Origin: Gammaproteobacteria bacterium
GTDB taxonomy: Bacteria > Pseudomonadota > Gammaproteobacteria > Pseudomonadales > Pseudohongiellaceae
Direction: 5' to 3'
Length of the DNA: 18,905 nucleotides
Assembly: GCA_003514305.1 (NCBI GenBank)
Contig: DORE01000189.1
Location: 1 to 18,905 of the forward strand
Below are positions 1 through 8,368 of the stretch, piece after piece; the first letter of the stretch is position 1, and every line of letters starts with the position of its first letter. The translations under genes and the position numbers were made by a program. Below the pieces are notes generated by a model, which had not been told where the DNA came from, ran no database searches, and was given only the letters and a program-made list of their open reading frames with translations.

Positions 1-3000
1 CATCGTCTAGAGAACTGAAACCTAGGTTGGCAAGAAGCTCTCTGACCTCATGTGCAATGTTCAAAAGGTACTGCGCAAGTGCCCGGGGGTCTCCGTCGAA
101 CGCTTCAGCGTTTGTTGTGAGTCCAGCCGGGCATTTAATGTTGCAGTTTTTGGCCATAACGCATTTCAGCATCATCAGGGCAGTAGTTCCGAACTCAAAC
201 GAGTCTCCACCCAGCAGACAAGCTTTTAAAACATCCGAGCCCGTTTGCATCGCTCCAGAGCACCGGAGAGTCACTTTTTGTCGTAAACCATGTAAACAAA
301 GAGCTTGATGGACCTCGGCTATGCCAAGCTCAGCTGCGCGCCCAGTGTATTTAAGGGATGTGACCGATGCAGCTCCGGTGCCGCCAGTATTACCAGCAAT
401 ATTTATTACGTCAGCGCCCGCTTTCGCAACACCGACAGCGATAGTTCCAATGCCCTCTGAGCTCACTAATTTAACTATAACGCGCGTGCGAGCGGCTTTT
501 GCATCATGAATTAGTTGCCCAAGATCCTCAATAGAGTAGGTGTCGTGATGAGGCGGAGGTGATACTAATTCGACGCCGGGCGTACCTCCTCTGGCAGCCG
601 CGATTTCAACCGTAACTTTCGGTCCCGGCAGCTGCCCCCCCTCTCCTGGTTTCGCGCCCTGCCCAATTTTTATTTCGATTTCCTTCAGATTTGGGTCGGC
701 AAGATAAGCAGCCCAAACCCCAAATCTTCCAGATGCAAATTGTTTGATCCTACTCGCCCGAATTGTGCCAAATCTGGAGAAGTGCTCGCCTCCTTCCCCG
801 CAATTAGACATCCCACCGACCATGTTCGTGCCATGTGCTACTGCCTCATGAGCTGATGCTACCAGTGCTCCATGTGACATAGCTCCTGATGCGAACCGTG
901 GAGTTATCTCTGAGGCAGGTTGTACCATTGAAAGAGGTATCGGCGCTGGTGGGCATAGGATTCTGGAAACATAATCAAGCCCTTGGCCTTTTAATTGAAC
1001 AAAAAGCTCGTCTTTATTCACGCGACTTTTCTCAATATCTTTTCCAAACCTTTCTTCTAAGGAGTTTTGTAAAGCCTTTAGTCGAACTCCATCGTCGTGA
1101 CTGGATGGGTTCATTTTGAAGGCATAACACTGTTTTTTAACTGACGTAACGCTGAGGCCTCTTATATAAAAATTAAGATTACCGGCACGATTGAAGAGCA
1201 TCATTTCTTCTTTTATCTCTTCAGCGGTTTTTTTGCCTGTAATGTCAGCCGGAAATGACAGAACATCCCGCAGGGCAGCCGGTCTGTTAAGACGTTCGTT
1301 AGCCATATCTGCGGAAAATCTGCGATAGCCTTGTGTAATTGAAAATTCGTTTATTTGTTTTGGCTTTAGCTGGTCAAAGCTCGTATTAACATAACCTTGA
1401 TCGGTAATTCCCAGTGCATCCTCCATGTTGCCAAGAGTCATCAGGCGCATTGGTTCTGAATTGCGGTCGTTCTCTGCTACCGAGAATTCGATATCCTCCT
1501 CTGTGAGATCGACGAAGCCGCGAACCGCTGTTGTGCCAAATGAATGGCCGGCGCCGACAGCTCTTTCTTTGAATAGACCTAAGATTGGGATCCCATCTGA
1601 TTGAACAACCGTGAGCGCACGCTCGTGCCAATCTGAGGTTGATTGGGCGATCCTATCGAACTGAACACCACCAACCGGAGACTTTATATTCGGGAAGAAA
1701 CGGCTGAAGATTGGATCATCAGCGTCCAAAAAATTTGGTTCAAAAAACTCGCCACCCGAGTAGCTTTCAACCGTACACAAACCGACTTTGCCCATTGTCT
1801 TTTTTAAAGCTTTTTCTGCCGCTTTAACGAATCTTGAGTAAGCTTCTCGCGGGTTTTCTGGATATTTCTCCTCGGCCCGAATTTGCACGGCAAGCGCATA
1901 AACGGCACTAGCTCCGAATCCGAGGGCACATGCAATGTGGTGAGACGACTTGACCTGCCCACTCTCGACAATGAGCGAAACTCTTAATCTCAGACCTTTT
2001 GCGATTAAGCTCTGATTAACCGCAGATACGAGGAGGGTTGTTGGTAGTGCTGCATACTTGGCGCTTATGTTGCGATCAGACAGGATGACGATCCCGCCTT
2101 CATCCCTGGCAAACTCAGTTACCTTGTTGGCCACTTGTTCGATAGCCGCAACCAGCAGTGCCTCGTTTCTTGACAGCGACTTAGTGTCGACGGCATACAC
2201 CGTATCCACAGTGATACATGGCGTGTTGGTTTGGTTGCGAATTACGTTGATGGTTTCAAGTGAGAGAATAGGGGAATCAACTACTATTTGTTTGGACTCG
2301 CTCGGACCTAAAAGTGGCTTTTCCCCGAGCGCCACTCTCAGTGTCATTCCGTCAGCCTCGCGGACAGAGTCTAACGGTGGGTTAGTTACTTGCGCAAACC
2401 TCTGGCTAAAGTACTTCGCGACTCCGCCTTCGTTATCGTTCAACGCATTAATAGCACTGCCGTATCCCATCGCTGAGACCTTCTCCATGCCTGAAGACAG
2501 CATTGGGTCAAGAAGAAACTTAAAACTTTCTTGGTTATGAAAATAGCTGACATATCGGGCGTTGAGGTTAAGGTCTCCGGAATAAAGCGACGCTTCGGTC
2601 AGTTCTTTGTGAGAGGCTGCTTCAACCTCGTTGATATGTACCCTCGCGCCTTCGAGCAATGAGGCGTAATTTTTCGCATTCGCGAGTTTTTCAAGTGCTT
2701 CTTCAGTCTCGTAAACCCGGCCTTCGTGATGATCGAAATAAACCATGCCGCCTGCTTCAATTCTGCCTAATCCGATAATCTCCTCCGGAGCGAAGTTGAT
2801 CTGTCCAGCTTCGGAGGTCACTGCGAGGTACTTGTCAGTTTCAACTGATCTGAGTGGTCTTAAGCCCAGTCGGTCGAGTCTCGCTCCCACAATACGTCCG
2901 TCACTAAAAATCAATGCTGCAGGCCCATCATTTTTCTCTTCATACAGAGAAAAGTACTCAAACATCGCACGCACTTCAGGTGACAGCCGCGCATCGTTCT

Positions 3001-3922
3001 CCCAAGCCGGGGGCATCATTGATACGACTGAAGCAATAAGGTCAAGATCTCCGTGATGAATGCGAGCTGATAGGGTTCGATCGAAACGACAACTATCAGA
3101 TTGGCCTTTGGGCCGCACTACAGAAAAATTTCTGGCTTTGGCCTCGGCCACTTCAAAGAGTCGATTCTTTTTATCAGTGTTTAGTTCACCATTATGTGCC
3201 ATTACTCGAAATGGTTGCGCCATTGATGGGTGAGGGTCAGTGTTGGTCGAAAAGCGAGTGTGAAAAAAAAGAGTATGGACCTTATGTTCTTGTGAATTTA
3301 AGTCATCAAAGTACGGAATCAACTCCCAAGAATTCAGCCGACCTTTCAAAACTTGGCTATGAGTGGAAAGAGACAGAGGGTAAAACTCCGAGAGACGTTC
3401 ATTTCGGAAGGCAGCAGATTCGATCTCAAGAAGCACTTCAAAAACTTTGCCGTCCACCTCATGGGCCGTCATGCCTTCAGGACATTTAAAAATCCACTGG
3501 TAGATTGGTAGCTGTAATTCCACCCCTCTCGGTTCTATTTTTGCGTCATTGACAGGAAGTTTTCGTTTCAAAAGGACTTTTAGCGCTGCTCTATCAAATG
3601 CCTGATGGATAATATCTTCGCTATCTGCTCTTAACCCATCGCTTTTTGGTAGGAAGAAATTACCCACACCGTATTGCCCTGGCATCAAAGTCAATCCGAC
3701 CAGTTGCGAAAAAAACTCGTGCGACAAATCAACAAAAATACCTGCGCCATCGCCTATGCCCGATGATGACATCCCCCCACGGTGCGGAACAGCGCAGAGG
3801 GCTTCATGGCCTCTTCTTATCAGATCGTGGGTTTGAACACTGTCTTTGCGGGTAATAAATCCGACCCCACAGGAACTGTGGTCTGCATCAATATCGTGTA
3901 GTAAGTTGGGGTTTACTCGCAT
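1..3922 (-). CDS. gltB: Glutamate synthase large subunit, variant GltB (3' end outside window)
   Basis: This frame is open from the ATG at 3922 down to base 1, about 1307 codons with no stop or frameshift; the C-terminus is cut by the window edge. Glutamate synthase transfers the glutamine amide to 2-oxoglutarate, giving two glutamates, in the cytoplasm. The N-terminus has the class II glutamine amidotransferase signature: Cys18 in SSCGVGF (nucleophile after propeptide removal), HNGE with Asn244-Gly245, and GLRP near residue 340. The FMN/synthase domain starts near residue 985 with SGAMSHGA, SNCGEGGE and KLVSSEGIGT, then a three-cysteine cluster near 1261-1271. Compared with standard GltB it carries roughly 140 extra residues between about 745 and 990, and the cluster reads C-X5-C-X3-C instead of C-X5-C-X4-C. 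No clear Shine-Dalgarno precedes the ATG. The missing part should be the GXGXG beta-helix domain. No GltD is visible. The family is certain; the electron donor is not. Confidence 0.93.
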   Translation of the reverse strand, partial: MRVNPNLLHDIDADHSSCGVGFITRKDSVQTHDLIRRGHEALCAVPHRGGMSSSGIGDGAGIFVDLSHEFFSQLVGLTLMPGQYGVGNFFLPKSDGLRADSEDIIHQAFDRAALKVLLKRKLPVNDAKIEPRGVELQLPIYQWIFKCPEGMTAHEVDGKVFEVLLEIESAAFRNERLSEFYPLSLSTHSQVLKGRLNSWELIPYFDDLNSQEHKVHTLFFHTRFSTNTDPHPSMAQPFRVMAHNGELNTDKKNRLFEVAEAKARNFSVVRPKGQSDSCRFDRTLSARIHHGDLDLIASVVSMMPPAWENDARLSPEVRAMFEYFSLYEEKNDGPAALIFSDGRIVGARLDRLGLRPLRSVETDKYLAVTSEAGQINFAPEEIIGLGRIEAGGMVYFDHHEGRVYETEEALEKLANAKNYASLLEGARVHINEVEAASHKELTEASLYSGDLNLNARYVSYFHNQESFKFLLDPMLSSGMEKVSAMGYGSAINALNDNEGGVAKYFSQRFAQVTNPPLDSVREADGMTLRVALGEKPLLGPSESKQIVVDSPILSLETINVIRNQTNTPCITVDTVYAVDTKSLSRNEALLVAAIEQVANKVTEFARDEGGIVILSDRNISAKYAALPTTLLVSAVNQSLIAKGLRLRVSLIVESGQVKSSHHIACALGFGASAVYALAVQIRAEEKYPENPREAYSRFVKAAEKALKKTMGKVGLCTVESYSGGEFFEPNFLDADDPIFSRFFPNIKSPVGGVQFDRIAQSTSDWHERALTVVQSDGIPILGLFKERAVGAGHSFGTTAVRGFVDLTEEDIEFSVAENDRNSEPMRLMTLGNMEDALGITDQGYVNTSFDQLKPKQINEFSITQGYRRFSADMANERLNRPAALRDVLSFPADITGKKTAEEIKEEMMLFNRAGNLNFYIRGLSVTSVKKQCYAFKMNPSSHDDGVRLKALQNSLEERFGKDIEKSRVNKDELFVQLKGQGLDYVSRILCPPAPIPLSMVQPASEITPRFASGAMSHGALVASAHEAVAHGTNMVGGMSNCGEGGEHFSRFGTIRASRIKQFASGRFGVWAAYLADPNLKEIEIKIGQGAKPGEGGQLPGPKVTVEIAAARGGTPGVELVSPPPHHDTYSIEDLGQLIHDAKAARTRVIVKLVSSEGIGTIAVGVAKAGADVINIAGNTGGTGAASVTSLKYTGRAAELGIAEVHQALCLHGLRQKVTLRCSGAMQTGSDVLKACLLGGDSFEFGTTALMMLKCVMAKNCNIKCPAGLTTNAEAFDGDPRALAQYLLNIAHEVRELLANLGFSSLDD

Positions 3923-3924
3923 GG

Positions 3925-4350
3925 TCAGACGCTCATCGATTGTTGTGGGTCAGAATATGTGAGTTGTTTTGTGCAGTTAGACGCGGCTCCGGTGTCAACA
4001 TAGTTCATTGGCGGTGTGTTGATCTTGGCCCGCATCTTATTTTTATGCCGCGATGGCTCTTTTGAGTGAGCAATCAGGGCGGTTTTGAAGATACCGGATT
4101 CGGTCAAATTGAGAGCGTCTCCAAATGCTCGAAGCCCCCTGCTTACTGAGTGCGAGTTTCGAGCTGTAAAAAGAACTCTTCGCAAATACTGGCGACTTGA
4201 CCCGCGTTCAGTCTCGGCTGCCGGACTTCTAAAATTACATTTAGAAGACGAAACCAAAGGGTTCCGTAATACTGACTCCGCGGCTTTGTTAACTTTCAGG
4301 GGCGTCTGTTTGGGCATGTTATGACAGTTTCTCTTTGGTCGCCTCGGCAA
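3925..4350 (-). CDS. Doubtful small basic ORF just upstream of gltB
   Basis: This is a 141-codon open frame whose stop lies two bases before the gltB start, so translational coupling is possible; gltB lacks its own clear ribosome binding site. The product is basic and rich in Ser, Arg and Asn, with no membrane segment, signal peptide or motif that I recognise. An alternative start is the internal ATG after CHN at residue 12. A 79-codon plus-strand ORF (4085-4324) overlaps it completely, and neither has obviously gene-like composition. It may be a real leader or small protein, or simply chance open sequence in the gltB 5' region. I favour chance. Confidence 0.2.
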   Translation of the reverse strand: MPRRPKRNCHNMPKQTPLKVNKAAESVLRNPLVSSSKCNFRSPAAETERGSSRQYLRRVLFTARNSHSVSRGLRAFGDALNLTESGIFKTALIAHSKEPSRHKNKMRAKINTPPMNYVDTGAASNCTKQLTYSDPQQSMSV

Positions 4351-5053
4351 GTTCTGCGTCGCTGGTCACGCGATCACAAAATGCCGATTGGAGGAGCGGT
4401 TGAGCAATTTTGGCTATTTAATACGTAACGTAAGAGGCAGAGCGATGGATCCGCGTAACTTTAGCCGCTGAGTTTTTGACGATCGAACACGCTACCACCC
4501 GTGTAAAACATGTCAAGGGTCAAAAGATGCTCCACAGCGATGTTTTCACTCTCAAGTCCCTGTATTTTATTGAGTTATTGCTTTCACAACTTTCATAAAA
4601 GAAGTCGCAAATTATTAGCATTATGTTGTCAATCATGAGCATATGGACCTGGATTATTTTTCAATCGCTTTGACTACTCATCGCTCAGGGTAATTTGAGT
4701 CGTGGACTGAAAACCAATTGCAACGGCCAGATAGCAACGGCGCAGCCTAACGGTTGTTAGTCAATCCGGCACCTGCACCTATTTGAACCGAGTTTGTGGC
4801 TTGCTCGGTCAGTCCCTTGGGAACTTGGCACTTAAAAAAACTGAACAGTTTAGCCGGCATAGCAAGGCATAAAAAAATATCAGTACTTTGTCGCCTCAGC
4901 TAATTCTCAATACCCTGCCTTTTCTTTTTGTCTTCGCATGTATCGATATTGGTTAATAGCACATACGGTAACGTCGAGATTTCAGTCTTTTAACCGCGCC
5001 CTGTCTTAACAATTAGTTCGTTTTATCAATACCGATCTTACGAAAATGCTTTG

Positions 5054-5065
5054 GTAGTGCACTAC
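5054..5065. promoter_or_regulatory. Perfect 12-bp palindrome, possible operator
   Basis: The sequence gtagtgcactac is its own reverse complement. It is flanked by ttg on the left and caaa on the right, which extends the symmetry loosely. It lies about 290 bases before the first molybdenum hydroxylase gene. Palindromes of this size are typical binding sites for dimeric regulators of the TetR, GntR or LysR kind, but nothing here says which one, and no regulator gene lies in the window. Confidence 0.3.
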
Positions 5066-5195
5066 ATCAAATGAAAAAACTACGCTTGCCAAACTTGCGC
5101 TCAAACAATAGAGAAAATCCAGATAAACGCCTGCTTGATAATTAGCATCGGGTGCATTAGTCTCTTAAAAAGTGTATAAAAAATAAGGACTTATC

Positions 5196-5224
5196 GTGAA
5201 TGATTCTCATTCTCATTCTCATTT
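5196..5224. promoter_or_regulatory. Fur-box-like site built from attctc hexamer repeats
   Basis: On the minus strand, bases 5214-5196 read gagaatgagaatcattcac. By hand alignment this matches the 19-bp Fur consensus gataatgataatcattatc at 15 of 19 positions. The core aatga-ttc-tcatt is an inverted repeat, and the attctc unit repeats three times with a further partial copy up to 5223, so several overlapping Fur hexamers are present. A TATAAA element near 5175 lies about 20 bases upstream, which would put the site at or just after a transcription start. The next gene is the GTG at 5351. Repression of the iron-rich molybdenum hydroxylase cluster by Fur under iron limitation or excess is an inference. 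Confidence 0.5.
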
Positions 5225-5350
5225 GCTGAGACGATAGTTAACGCGCTGGGTACAAATTTAAATGTTCAAAACATGAGCTTAAAGTCACTATTGTCTTGTA
5301 ACTCACCTTGTCTCACTTCCCTAAATTACCTACGGAGGCGAAAGTAACCC

Positions 5351-5935
5351 GTGAACCCAAAAGTAACTCGTCGACGCTTCATCAAGGGGGTAGTTGCCTC
5401 TGGTGCGGCGGCTACCACCACAGGAATGTGGTACGCAGCCAACGGTCAGAACCGGCCGAGTGGTGCGGTAGAGCGTCTGATCAGAATTAATGTAAATGGC
5501 CAGCTACGAAGTGTTGATGTGGCCCCTCAGGAAACCCTGGCCTCCACACTCCGCTACAAGCTCGGGCTGACCGGCACCAAGCTTGGTTGCAACCGCGGCG
5601 AATGTGGCGCTTGCACCGTGCTGGTGGACGACGTCGCCACCTACGCCTGTTCGGTACTCACGCATTCTATGAAGAACGCCCTAATCGAAACGGTCGAAGG
5701 TTTAGAGTCCCCTAACGGCGATTTGCACCCAGTCCAGCAGGCCTTTGTCGAGGAGTTGTCGCCACAGTGCGGTTACTGTACACCCGGGCAGGTTATGGCG
5801 GCGGTTGCTTTGCTTCGTGAAAACCCTAACCCAACGCGAGAGGAAGCGCGACATGCCATGTCTGGCAATATTTGCCGCTGCGGATCTTATGACTCTTACC
5901 TTGATGGCGTTATGCGCGCCGCACAACTAGGATAA
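5351..5935 (+). CDS. Tat-exported [2Fe-2S] small subunit of molybdenum hydroxylase
   Basis: This 194-residue protein is the iron-sulfur subunit of a xanthine dehydrogenase/aldehyde oxidase-type enzyme and relays electrons from the molybdenum site to FAD. The N-terminus carries a twin-arginine signal (TRRRFIKG, residues 6-13) followed by an Ala/Thr-rich hydrophobic stretch to about residue 30. The plant-type cluster ligands are Cys80, Cys85, Cys88 and Cys100, and the second cluster uses Cys140, Cys143, Cys175 and Cys177 (CGYCTPGQ and ICRCG). The start is GTG, chosen because GGAGG lies at 5334-5338 and the Tat motif follows at once. The large subunit gene begins five bases after its stop. The layout resembles E. 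coli PaoA, also Tat-exported, and points to a periplasmic enzyme. The substrate is not readable from the sequence. Confidence 0.93.
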   Translation: MNPKVTRRRFIKGVVASGAAATTTGMWYAANGQNRPSGAVERLIRINVNGQLRSVDVAPQETLASTLRYKLGLTGTKLGCNRGECGACTVLVDDVATYACSVLTHSMKNALIETVEGLESPNGDLHPVQQAFVEELSPQCGYCTPGQVMAAVALLRENPNPTREEARHAMSGNICRCGSYDSYLDGVMRAAQLG

Positions 5936-5940
5936 TTATC

Positions 5941-8367
5941 ATGGCCTACATGCATATCGGAAAAGATTTTGTGCCGCCTGACGTGCCTGGCAAAGTTACA
6001 GGGCGCATCAAATACGCAGAGGACTATACCCGAGAGGGTATGGTGTACTCACGACTTCTCACGAGTCCGATTCCACACGCTAGGGTGCTCGACATCGATG
6101 CTTCTGAGGCACTGGCAATGGATGGAGTGTTCGGCATCCTTACGGCAGATGATGTTTACCCTGACGGTGAGCCTCAAAGCACGGGCCTGAAAATTCTGAC
6201 TAACGAGCCCACCCTGGTAGGTGAACCGATCCTAGCAGTGGCTGCGATTGACGAGAAAACTGCCGAAACGGCAATTTCTCGGATCAACGTCACTTTTGAG
6301 CGCTTGCCGTTCGTGCTTGACCCTCTGGACAGTCTCGCAGAAGGTGGTGCTAACGCTTACCCCGGGGATCAAAACACATTCGTTTTTCGGCAAGGCTTCG
6401 CTACTGAAAAATGGACCGAGGATCAGGTTGCAAGCTTCCGAGCAGGCAATGAACCGACTGGGGAACCTCAGCAGACATGGTCACTGGGCGATCTTGAGGC
6501 AGGCTTCGCTGCTTCAGAATTCGTCTACGAAACCACTTTCACGACGGCGGGCTATCCCCATCACTCCATGGAGCCTCGCAGCGCTATGGCTTATTGGGAG
6601 GATGGCAAGCTCTACTTGCACGGTACGTCTCAGTCACTGACAGCATTGGCCGACGGCATGGCGCCAATCATCGGTGTGCCAAAAAAAGATATTGTCTTCA
6701 TCAACGCGGCAACTGGTGGCGGTTTCGGGCAGCGTGCCCGAGCTAACAGCATTCCGAGTATGGCGATACCTGCGAAAATGTCTCAAAAAATCAATCGTCC
6801 AGTCATGATGCGTATCACTAGGGAAGAAGAATTCACGATTGGTGGCGCGCGCCAGGGCTTTCAAGGCTGGATCAAGGTGGGCTTCAAGCCAGATGGCGTT
6901 ATGTCAGCGTGTGACCTGTACATTATATCTGACAACGGAGGCAAAGGTGGCGGCGGCGATGCTTCGTCGGCTGCCGATTGTATTGACGTGCTCTACCAGC
7001 CCGACGCGTTGAGATTCCGTGGTACATCAATCGGCAGTAACACCGGACATCGTGGCGCTCAGCGTGGGCCGGGCCAAAACCAGATTGCGCCGATCATTGC
7101 TCCCATTCTTGACAAGGCAGCAGACGCGCTTGGCATTAGTCGCTTAGAGATACGCAAAATCAATGCACCTCACAATGGAGATGTGGCAGGGCCTCGACAG
7201 ACTCCATTCACGTCAGCCTATGTGCCAGAGTCTCTCGACTTGGCGACACAGCAATTCGACTGGGAAGGTCGCCAGGCCCGCCGAAGACAGCGCAAAGGTA
7301 GCAAAGTGATCGGTCTAGGTCTGGGCCAGGGCTACCACAATGCCGGGCGCAGCGGCATGGACGGTATTGTAACCATGGGAACCGATGGCCGGCTTAAAAT
7401 CCACAACGGTGTCGGCAACCTCGGAACTTACTCCTATGCCTCGACATCACGTGCGGCAGCCGAAGTCTTGAAGATGCCTTGGGAGAACTGCGACGTACTT
7501 AATGTCCGCACCGACAACCATTTACCAATTACCTCACCGCAGGATGGCAGTAATTCCATATTCACCAACACGCGGACGATGTTCGGCGCTGCTACCGACA
7601 TGCTAAATAAGATGAAGCAGATCGCTGCTAATGATTTGGGCGGTGACCCCGCGGATTATGACGTTTCCAATGAGCGGGTGCACCAGATCGCTGACGAGTC
7701 GGTAGGCTACACCTACGCTGACATAGCGCGGCGCGCCATGGAGCTGGGTGGTAAATACACCGGTGAGGCGGATCTGCCTGATGAACTTGCTGAGTGGACA
7801 CAGATATCGGTGTCTAGACTCGCTGGCTCCGCCTTCATGGGTGTTTATCATGACGCACGGCACGAAGGAAACCCCCCGGGATTCACTGTGACTTGCTGTG
7901 AAATCGAGCTTGATCTGGAAACTGGTAAGTATGCGATCCTCGATATGGTGACTATCGCCGATTCAGGAACAATCGTTCACCCTCAGGGCATGGAAAACCA
8001 GCTGGTTGGGGGAGCTGTCTGGGGTATCGGGCTTGCCGGTTATGAGCGTCACGTGTACGACCCTCAAAACGGCCTGCCCGCTTCGACCGGCTACTGGCAG
8101 AGTAAGGTGCCTACCTATCTCGATACGCCCGTCAAAATCGGTACTGGCTGGGTGGATCTGCCGGATCCTGAAAACCCGGTCGGTGCCAGGGGAATCGGTG
8201 AGCCCTCCATGGGCGCGGTGTCAGCGGCTTTGGCCGCTGCGATAACGGACGCGCTGGGCGGACATCATTTCGCGTCAGCGCCAATCACTGCTGACATGAT
8301 CATTAACCACCTGGCAGGCACTGAAGAAAACGCAGTGCCTCTTGCTCAGAACAACTTCAGAGGTTGA
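5941..8367 (+). CDS. Molybdopterin-binding large subunit of molybdenum hydroxylase
   Basis: This 808-residue catalytic subunit belongs to the xanthine dehydrogenase/aldehyde oxidase family and should hydroxylate an aldehyde or N-heterocycle using water as the oxygen source. Residues 1-130 form the a/b hammerhead domain. The cofactor-binding GGGFGQ is at 259-264. The substrate-pocket loop reads RGAQRGPG at 371-378, in place of the FRGFG type loop. The catalytic glutamate is Glu754 in GIGEPS. An unusual glycine run (GGKGGGGD) precedes the pocket loop. It has no signal peptide of its own, so export would rely on the Tat signal of the small subunit, as known for PaoABC. The gene sits between the small and FAD subunit genes (order S-L-M), with a one-base gap to the next start. 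It differs from CoxL, lacking the VAYRCSFR loop, so it is not a CO dehydrogenase. The substrate is unknown. Confidence 0.93.
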   Translation: MAYMHIGKDFVPPDVPGKVTGRIKYAEDYTREGMVYSRLLTSPIPHARVLDIDASEALAMDGVFGILTADDVYPDGEPQSTGLKILTNEPTLVGEPILAVAAIDEKTAETAISRINVTFERLPFVLDPLDSLAEGGANAYPGDQNTFVFRQGFATEKWTEDQVASFRAGNEPTGEPQQTWSLGDLEAGFAASEFVYETTFTTAGYPHHSMEPRSAMAYWEDGKLYLHGTSQSLTALADGMAPIIGVPKKDIVFINAATGGGFGQRARANSIPSMAIPAKMSQKINRPVMMRITREEEFTIGGARQGFQGWIKVGFKPDGVMSACDLYIISDNGGKGGGGDASSAADCIDVLYQPDALRFRGTSIGSNTGHRGAQRGPGQNQIAPIIAPILDKAADALGISRLEIRKINAPHNGDVAGPRQTPFTSAYVPESLDLATQQFDWEGRQARRRQRKGSKVIGLGLGQGYHNAGRSGMDGIVTMGTDGRLKIHNGVGNLGTYSYASTSRAAAEVLKMPWENCDVLNVRTDNHLPITSPQDGSNSIFTNTRTMFGAATDMLNKMKQIAANDLGGDPADYDVSNERVHQIADESVGYTYADIARRAMELGGKYTGEADLPDELAEWTQISVSRLAGSAFMGVYHDARHEGNPPGFTVTCCEIELDLETGKYAILDMVTIADSGTIVHPQGMENQLVGGAVWGIGLAGYERHVYDPQNGLPASTGYWQSKVPTYLDTPVKIGTGWVDLPDPENPVGARGIGEPSMGAVSAALAAAITDALGGHHFASAPITADMIINHLAGTEENAVPLAQNNFRG

Positions 8368-8368
8368 T

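Larger units (their letters stand above)
4351..5350. other. Gene-free divergent intergenic region
   Basis: About 1 kb lies between the upstream side of gltB and the molybdenum hydroxylase cluster. It is AT-rich and holds no open frame of gene size and no tRNA-like pattern. It does hold a 12-bp palindrome at 5054-5065, an AT-rich TATAAA element near 5175, and the Fur-like repeats at 5196-5224. Much of the stretch from 4351 to 5050 shows nothing that I can name. It must contain the promoter of the plus-strand cluster and probably that of gltB. A small RNA or a riboswitch cannot be ruled out by eye. Confidence 0.6.

Noticed and set aside
2058..2540. 160-codon plus-strand ORF
   Set aside because: It is antisense to the central part of gltB, which is open without interruption.
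4085..4324. 79-codon plus-strand ORF with no recognisable motif
   Set aside because: It overlaps another doubtful ORF on the minus strand, has no ribosome binding site that I can see and no family features.
5941..8367. Carbon monoxide dehydrogenase (CoxL) as identity of the large subunit
   Set aside because: The VAYRCSFR active-site loop of CoxL is absent and the pocket loop reads RGAQRGPG.
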